This document shows positions 58,582-64,000 of a DNA stretch of 64,000 nt, one piece after another (position 1 is the first letter of the stretch; each line of letters opens with the position of its first letter). A model generated the notes under the pieces. That model had not been told where the DNA came from and searched no databases. It saw only the letters and a list, made by a program, of their open reading frames with translations. The position numbers and the translations under genes were made by a program. The DNA comes from Taxillus chinensis (Eukaryota; Streptophyta; Magnoliopsida; Santalales; Loranthaceae). The stretch is from assembly GCA_023512835.1 (NCBI GenBank), contig CM042091.1, forward strand, positions 20,477,506-20,541,505. The letters run 5' to 3'.

Positions 58582-59084
58582 AGCAAGATGGTATGTGGGT
58601 GCCTGGCTTGGGGCTAGATTGGGTGACTGAACGGCCTCCTATCCCTGCTCTTGACGGTGATTGGTAGTTCTCCCTGTCGGAGTTCTTCCTCTTTCTTCAG
58701 TCAATTTTGTGAGCATTTCCATTATTGCAGACATTTGCCCCTGTAGGGTTTGTTGTGACTGTTCCAACCCCATGAGTGTTTTCTCTGTTTCTTCTGCCAT
58801 TGGCTGCGGCTGTGGTATTTGATTGCGCCGGGATCTGAGGTTGTAAGAGTGCGCAATCCTGTAGAAAGGCAGTTACCGACCTGGGTATAAAGGGAATTTT
58901 TATTTGATTTTTCATTTGATATGCATGTATGCATGAATGTCTATGCAAAGGGTTAAATAAACAAACAACTTTATTGCAAACAAAACACATAATGCAAACA
59001 CCCAATACAAACATACAATGCTGAAATGCCATGTAAAATGAAAGCTATCACTACATGATCTTAAGGCATTCTTCCAGTCATCTC

Positions 59085-60500
59085 CTAAGGAGCGCGACGC
59101 CTCTTTCTCTGGGGTGGTCGTTCACCTACTTCCTCCCTCTGCTTCATTATAGTCTCGATCTGTTTTTCCCTCAGCTGCAACCTTTGAAGAGCTCCTTCTA
59201 GAGAGGCTTCTAACCTCTGGATCTGCTGCCTTAAAGTCTGATTCTCTTGGAGGATAGCCTTCATGTCTGAAGTTAGTTGTGGCTTGTGTTGTGCCCTCCA
59301 AGATATGTATGCGAGGTAAACACCAGGTTTTGAACTATTGGGTTGGATCTTGTGTGGTGTGGACCATGCTTGATACATCTTCTTGCCTTCTTCTGTGAGC
59401 ATGATTCTGCTGTACGTGAAGTCACACTCTTCCATGCCAAAGAGCACGGGAATAATCTGATGACGCCCCACTTGTCTTCCCACATGCAGTGGTGCATATG
59501 CAGTTCCTCCCCAGGGACCTAAAAGTGGAACCCAATTGTAGTCCCCGCAACTATATGTCATGGAGACCACCGGCATCCAAGGAGCAGTCCAGGTAATGTC
59601 AGCTTCTGTGAGGTTTTCCAACTTCTTTTTCCAACTTTCAAAGTCTTTAGGTAGGCTCCACTTGCTGAGCAGAATATCTAGTAGTGTTGTGGCTGGTACC
59701 TGATAAACAGCAGAAAAACGATGAACATTACAGGGGAAATGACCTTGCAACTAGGTACATAGGAGAGGTAGGCACCCCATGAACTGTCCCGAGCCTTTAC
59801 TCCTCAGATAAGTAAGAGATAGCAGGAGTAGGGTCACATCCTTTGAGCACCTGCTGGACCAAATCTACAATTGCCCCATCGATGTGGGCCGGTATCCTCA
59901 GGAAAATGACTAGCCCATATATAGCTAGTGTAAGCAGTTTGTGTGCCTCGCTATTGCGATCAGTATTATTTCTTTGATTGTTGCCCATGGAAGATATTCT
60001 CGCCCACCATAGGTTGTGACCACCGGTGAGTCCCATACTGGCTTTCCCATAATCTCAGCAAAGGCCCTTCGACATGACCTTCTGGGCTCCGGTAAATAGA
60101 TCTTCATTTTGTTTTCCACGGGGATATCCAATAATCTTATGTATTCTTCTATTGTGGGAACCAGATCTATGCCGTTGAAGTCAAAGCACCGCCGTCGAGG
60201 CTCCCAGAAATATATGGCTGCCCCAAGCATATCCTTATCGGCCAGTAACTCGGTCACATGGAGCAAATCCCCAAACTGTTGTATGTATATCCTTTTCCTT
60301 TCGTCTGACCACTGCCTCCATATTGTCTGTACCTCCTTAGTGTAGTCCATCTGATCTTCTATGATAACATGTTCCGCCTTGTGGGCTTCTCCTGGCAGAA
60401 AATCTCCAAGGCAAAGTTGAATGTCTCCAGATGCTTGGGCCACCACTGTGACAGCCTCCTTGTCCTGGGGGCCTTTTAGGAGATGACTGAAAGTTGCCAT
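59085..60500 (-). pseudogene. Element D ORF1 upstream of gag (plant mobile-domain-like)
   Basis: The frame from ATG at 60500 encodes a domain with FDFNGIDLVPTIEEYIRLLD (about 60120-60180), the pattern of an uncharacterised plant domain (DUF7745-like) that forms ORF1 of Tat/Ogre elements; its role is unknown. Near 59950 it shifts frame (HKLLTLAIYGLVIFLRI) and returns to the first frame around 59760. A Trp-to-TAG stop is near 59751. It ends with a coiled-coil-like stretch (LRQQIQRLEASLEGALQRL) and a basic RPPQRKRRRAP tail, possibly a nuclear signal. It is broken by two shifts and at least one stop. Confidence 0.75.
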
Positions 60501-61130
60501 GCCTATATGAATGTCATGTTATGCATGATGACAGGTTAATATATATCAAGGCAGTCAGACAGGAAAAAGAATAAACCAATAGTAAAAAAACAGCTAATAT
60601 GTGCGGGGAATGACTTAAGGACTACCCTACAAAACAAGGGTTAGCATGGAATGAGCAAACAAAGTGTGGGTCAATGCCCCTGATGGGCTTCTATTGCTAC
60701 ACCTATCTTATTTGTTGGTTCCCAAACTTCCCCAATAGAGGGCTCCGTACACCATGGGATTTACCGGAGGGGGATCTTAAAAGGACGTGCCTTAAAAGAA
60801 CCTCAAGCTTGAGTGAGGAGTCCGAGGCCCCATTGCGGATAATGATCAACGCGCTGGGGACCGTACTGAACCTCGCTAACCTAAATTGTGCTAAACCCGG
60901 GTATAGGGTTATGCATGAATGCAACAAGTATGGAAAGCAGTAAATCACAACTATCATGGTAGTTAAAGCGTATAAATAAGTCATAGTTTAAAGATAAACG
61001 ACAATTGTTAAAAAATAAGTAAATCACAATTTTATCTAAAACAACTTAGCACGACAATTAAATATATACAACAGTACAAAAAACAACCTCCTAATCCTAG
61101 TTCTAGACCTAACTCTCTAAAGTGTTCATG
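60501..61130 (-). other. Element D 5' leader between PBS and ORF1
   Basis: No gene is seen in about 630 bp. Short open frames at 60674-60943 and 60703-60984 have no recognisable domain. Confidence 0.5.
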
Positions 61131-61148
61131 TCCCCAGCGGAGTCGCCA
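61131..61148 (-). other. Element D primer binding site
   Basis: On the minus strand tggcgactccgctgggga lies 2 bp inside the 5' LTR end. This is the Arg-tRNA-type PBS typical of Ogre/Tat elements, and it fixes element orientation. Confidence 0.85.
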
Positions 61149-61150
61149 GC

Positions 61151-64000
61151 TATCATCATTGGTTTTCGTCCGGGCCCGTTTGGGGTGGGCACAAACTAAA
61201 CCAATGGTGAGAAAATTTAGAGTCGCCACCAACTGTTTTTGGGGTACAGTTGGATACCCTCTACTTTGAGTAATAAAAAGATGTGGTCTGCGTTATCAGA
61301 AAAGGGTTCGGGAGTTGGTTACGTGTAGGGAAGGATTAGCACCCCTACAGCGCCCTTTCGGTATCTAATTTAGGAGGAGGAGGTTTTATTTTATTTGTAC
61401 TGCCATAACTGGGTTAAGTTTCTTAAAAAGTTTATGATTTTTATTTAGCTAAGTTATTTATTAAAGGCATGGTTAAAATGGATTTATCCTAAATTTCTAA
61501 AGGAAATCGTAAAAGTTTTGGGTTTTTGTTTGAAATGGAGAATGAGATCCTATGGGTTGGTTTTGGGTTTTTGGTTTTGCTTTGGGAAATTGAAGTCCTA
61601 GAAAATGATTTTTTATTTTCCCCCTTTTTTGGTTTTTCTTGGGTTAGAAAACATACATTTTTTGTTTTTGTTTTATTTTTTATTGTTGTTTTTTTTTTGT
61701 CTTTTTTTTTGTTTTAGAAATTGAAGTACTAATTTTGGTTTTTTTTGCTTTAAAACATGAAAACGATTTTTTTTTGTTTTTGTTTTGCTTTTTCAAGGAG
61801 ACATTTTGAACACATTTTGAAAACTTTTTATAGAAAAACATGTTATAGAAGATGTTTTGGAAAAACATTTTGCGGAATTCATTTTATTATTTTTTTGTGT
61901 TTTTTAAAGCTTTGAACCTAAATCTACACGTTTCAACAATTGAAAATACATAGGAACACATATATCAAAATAGATGTGGAGTGTGTGAGTGTGACATCCA
62001 CAAAAGAAAAATAAAAGCACTCTTTTTTCTTTTTCCCCTTTTTTATTCATCTCTTTTTCTTTTTTTATACCTCTCCTTTTTTGCCTTTTTTTTTTGAGTT
62101 TCCTTGCTATTACATATTACAACTTTGTTTGAAATGACAATTACAATCAATAAAACAAAAGAAAATGAATAAAAAGCAAGATAATGAAAAGAAACAACAC
62201 AACACAACAATTACAAAAAAAACAAGAGAATAACGTAAAGCAATCGAAATGAAAAATTAACCCGACTTTATCTTGGATTTGGGGCTCCGATTGCTGCAAC
62301 GTTGGCGGGAAGGCGTGACTCCTTTCTTGGTGTTTTTGAAGAGAGGTGGCTGGGCGAAATTGGCAGCAAACCTGGGCGTTTTCTGGGACTGAACTCTCCT
62401 TCCCCCCTTTTTTGGATCAGGGAGCTGGGTATGAGGAAAAAATGCTTGGGCAAGAGGGTTCCTCGTCAGATGAGGGGTCTCTCTTTTCTCTTTCTCTTTC
62501 TCTTTTTTTTTTTGAACTCTGGGCGTTTTTCTCTCTGTTTGCGCTGGGACGAGGCTGGGGCGTAAATGGTAGCAGGTTTTTTCAACAATCCTTGGTCTCT
62601 CTTTTTTTCCTTTCTGTGTTTGCGCTGGGATGAGGAATGGTAGCCGGTTTTTTCCAACGATGATCGCCCTTTTTTTCTCTCTTCCCCTCTCTTTGCGCAG
62701 GGACGGACGACTGCATCTTAAAGGGCTGCATAAAGTTTTTGGCTGGACTGTCATTAATTGTAGCATTTAATGTTGTATTATTGATTTCCTTATTTTTATC
62801 CAAGTTTTGTGCGATCTGTCGGGTGGTCTGGCGATTTGCAGCTCGTGATTGCCTTTTTTAATGTTTTCGTTTAGCACATGTAACCGACAGGTATTCAAAA
62901 ATAAATCTTTGTCAGATGGCCAGCGCATAAAACAGGTCTCGTGAACAACCAGCGAGAGAAAAACGAAGCCAACGAGAAAAGCCATCATCGACGGTCAAGG
63001 GGTCAGAGACTTGAAGTGTTGGCAGGTCGGAGTGTCGGCAGGTCGGAGTGTCGGCAAGGTCGAAGCTTCGGTGGGTCAAAATGTCGGCAGGGTCGAAGCT
63101 GCGATGGGGCGAAATTTCGGTGGGGCGAAAGTTAACGGTCAACGGGTCGAAGTGTCGGCAGGTCGAAGGTCAACGGTTAATGGGTCGAAGGGTCGAAGGT
63201 CGGAGGTTGACAGGCTTCGAGGGTCCGTGGGTCGTAGGTCAATAGGCTTTGAGGGTTAAGGGTCGAAGGTCGGAGTGTTGGCAGCGGGGCTTCGAGGCTT
63301 CGAGAGTTAGAGGGTTGAAGAGCCGAAGGTCGGCGTGTCGGCAGGTCAAGGGGTCGCAATTCCTGGCGTCGTAAGTCTCGAGGCTTCGCATCTTAACAGG
63401 GTTCGAAAGTCCGAAGGGGCGAGTCGTAGGTCGGAGTGTTGGCAGCGGGGCTTCGAGGCTTTGAGGCTTCGGGGCTTCGAGGCTTCGGGGCTTCGGGGCT
63501 TCGAAGGTCAATGGGTCGAAGTGTCGGCAGGTCAACGGGTCGAAGTGTCGGCAGGTCAACGGTCAACGGTCGACCCCGAAGTTTTTTTTGACTTTTAATT
63601 ACCTTCTTACCCTTCACCTAAAATGCAAAAATGGATAACTTTCCAGGGATTGTTTGGGGAGATCCGTATTCGCCTAAATTGACGCTTTGAAGAATCTCGC
63701 ATGGCCACTTTTTCGGGCGATTTTACAAGGGGCATTGACTGTCTTTTGGCAAGTTTTGACTTTTCCAACGAAGATTGTTTTGGCCATAACTTCTTCATTT
63801 TAAGTCCGATTTGAGCTCGGTCAAGTGTGTTAGTCTTCAATTTTCATCTTCTATCATCTGCTGTTGGTCTTGGGGCACTTCGGAGACTTGTAGAAGAAGT
63901 CATTAATTTTGGACTCCCCCGTCCGTGTCAATTGTGTCCATCTCATGCAGATTGGGGTAGACCATTCCTTGGAAGTATGGGATCATTATGGACCTGTTCA
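61151..64000 (-). mobile_element. Element D 5' LTR (runs off the window)
   Basis: It starts tatcatcatt (plus strand; the other LTR has tgtcatcact) and aligns with 45528-48421 to the window end, with small indels in poly-T tracts and repeat zones. Comparison predicts about 77 more bases beyond 64000. Confidence 0.9.
62990..63575 (-). repeat. ggtcgaag/ggcttcgag repeats in element D 5' LTR
   Basis: This is the homologue of 47380-47990. The 9-bp ggcttcgag run is shorter here (63448-63507), while a ggtcgaagtgtcggcaggtc unit is duplicated near 63515-63560. Confidence 0.85.

Larger units (their letters stand above)
45528..64000 (-). mobile_element. Tat/Ogre-like Ty3/gypsy element D (nearly complete, about 18.5 kb)
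   Basis: This minus-strand element has its 3' LTR at 45528-48498 and 5' LTR from 61151 past the window end, about 77 bp short by comparison. The internal order on the minus strand is PBS, ORF1, gag, protease/G-patch-like, RT, RNase H, archaeal-type RNase H, integrase, tandem array, PPT. Dual RNase H, ORF1 before gag, large LTRs and the PBS type together mark the Tat clade. Frameshifts and more than ten in-frame stops make it nonautonomous. It inserted into the leader of a chromovirus. Confidence 0.9.

Noticed and set aside
60674..60943. 89-codon frame in the element D leader
   Set aside because: No domain was found. It is on the strand opposite to the element and lies in untranslated leader.

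Overview
This is a nuclear window from a flowering plant, probably a eudicot with a large, repeat-rich genome. The evidence is an intron-rich plant gene for a chromatin-remodelling subunit (YL1/SWC2) sitting among nested LTR retrotransposons, a LINE, a hAT transposon and MITEs. Nothing prokaryotic or viral was seen, and the species cannot be named from the sequence.

Layout. 1-1716: the 3' end and 3' LTR of a Ty1/copia element. 2349-2970: an old copia LTR remnant. 3551-19093: the 3' end and 3' LTR of a Tekay-like chromovirus (element B). Its LTR is split twice, by a rearranged 10.6-kb Athila-like gypsy element (element A, 4910-15538) and by a 2.8-kb Tat-type solo LTR (element C, 15959-18787, perfect TSD tatga). 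19094-23866: decayed repeats, a copia gag/protease fossil and two gypsy LTR pieces in opposite orientation. 23867-39869: the one recognisable host gene, YL1/SWC2 on the minus strand, 11 coding exons and 358 codons. Its intron 8 is about 12.5 kb and holds a TTM-family kinase pseudogene, a LINE with a hAT inserted in it, a Tourist-like MITE and copia LTR scraps. 40405-42590: an extremely AT-rich block built of inverted and direct repeats. 42633-45527: the LTR, primer binding site and 5' leader of a second chromovirus copy. 45528-64000: an Ogre/Tat-like gypsy element (element D) on the minus strand, complete except for about 77 bp of its last LTR, with a copia solo LTR inserted in its archaeal-type RNase H.

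How parts relate. YL1 is probably the only functional host gene. Element D shows the full Tat order on the minus strand: LTR, PBS, ORF1, gag, protease, RT-RNaseH, second RNaseH, integrase, 36-bp tandem array, PPT, LTR. It carries many stops and several frameshifts. Element A is the most unusual object. It carries an extra gene (plant transposon-like N-terminus, coiled coil, ULP1-type cysteine protease). Upstream of that gene is a TATA promoter and ~100-bp hairpin/G-box repeats that resemble the promoter in the element's own LTR. The pol plus N-terminal ORF segment is inverted relative to its LTRs, with one breakpoint inside the primer binding site.

All calls come from reading the sequence and recalled family motifs. 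No alignment or database search was run.
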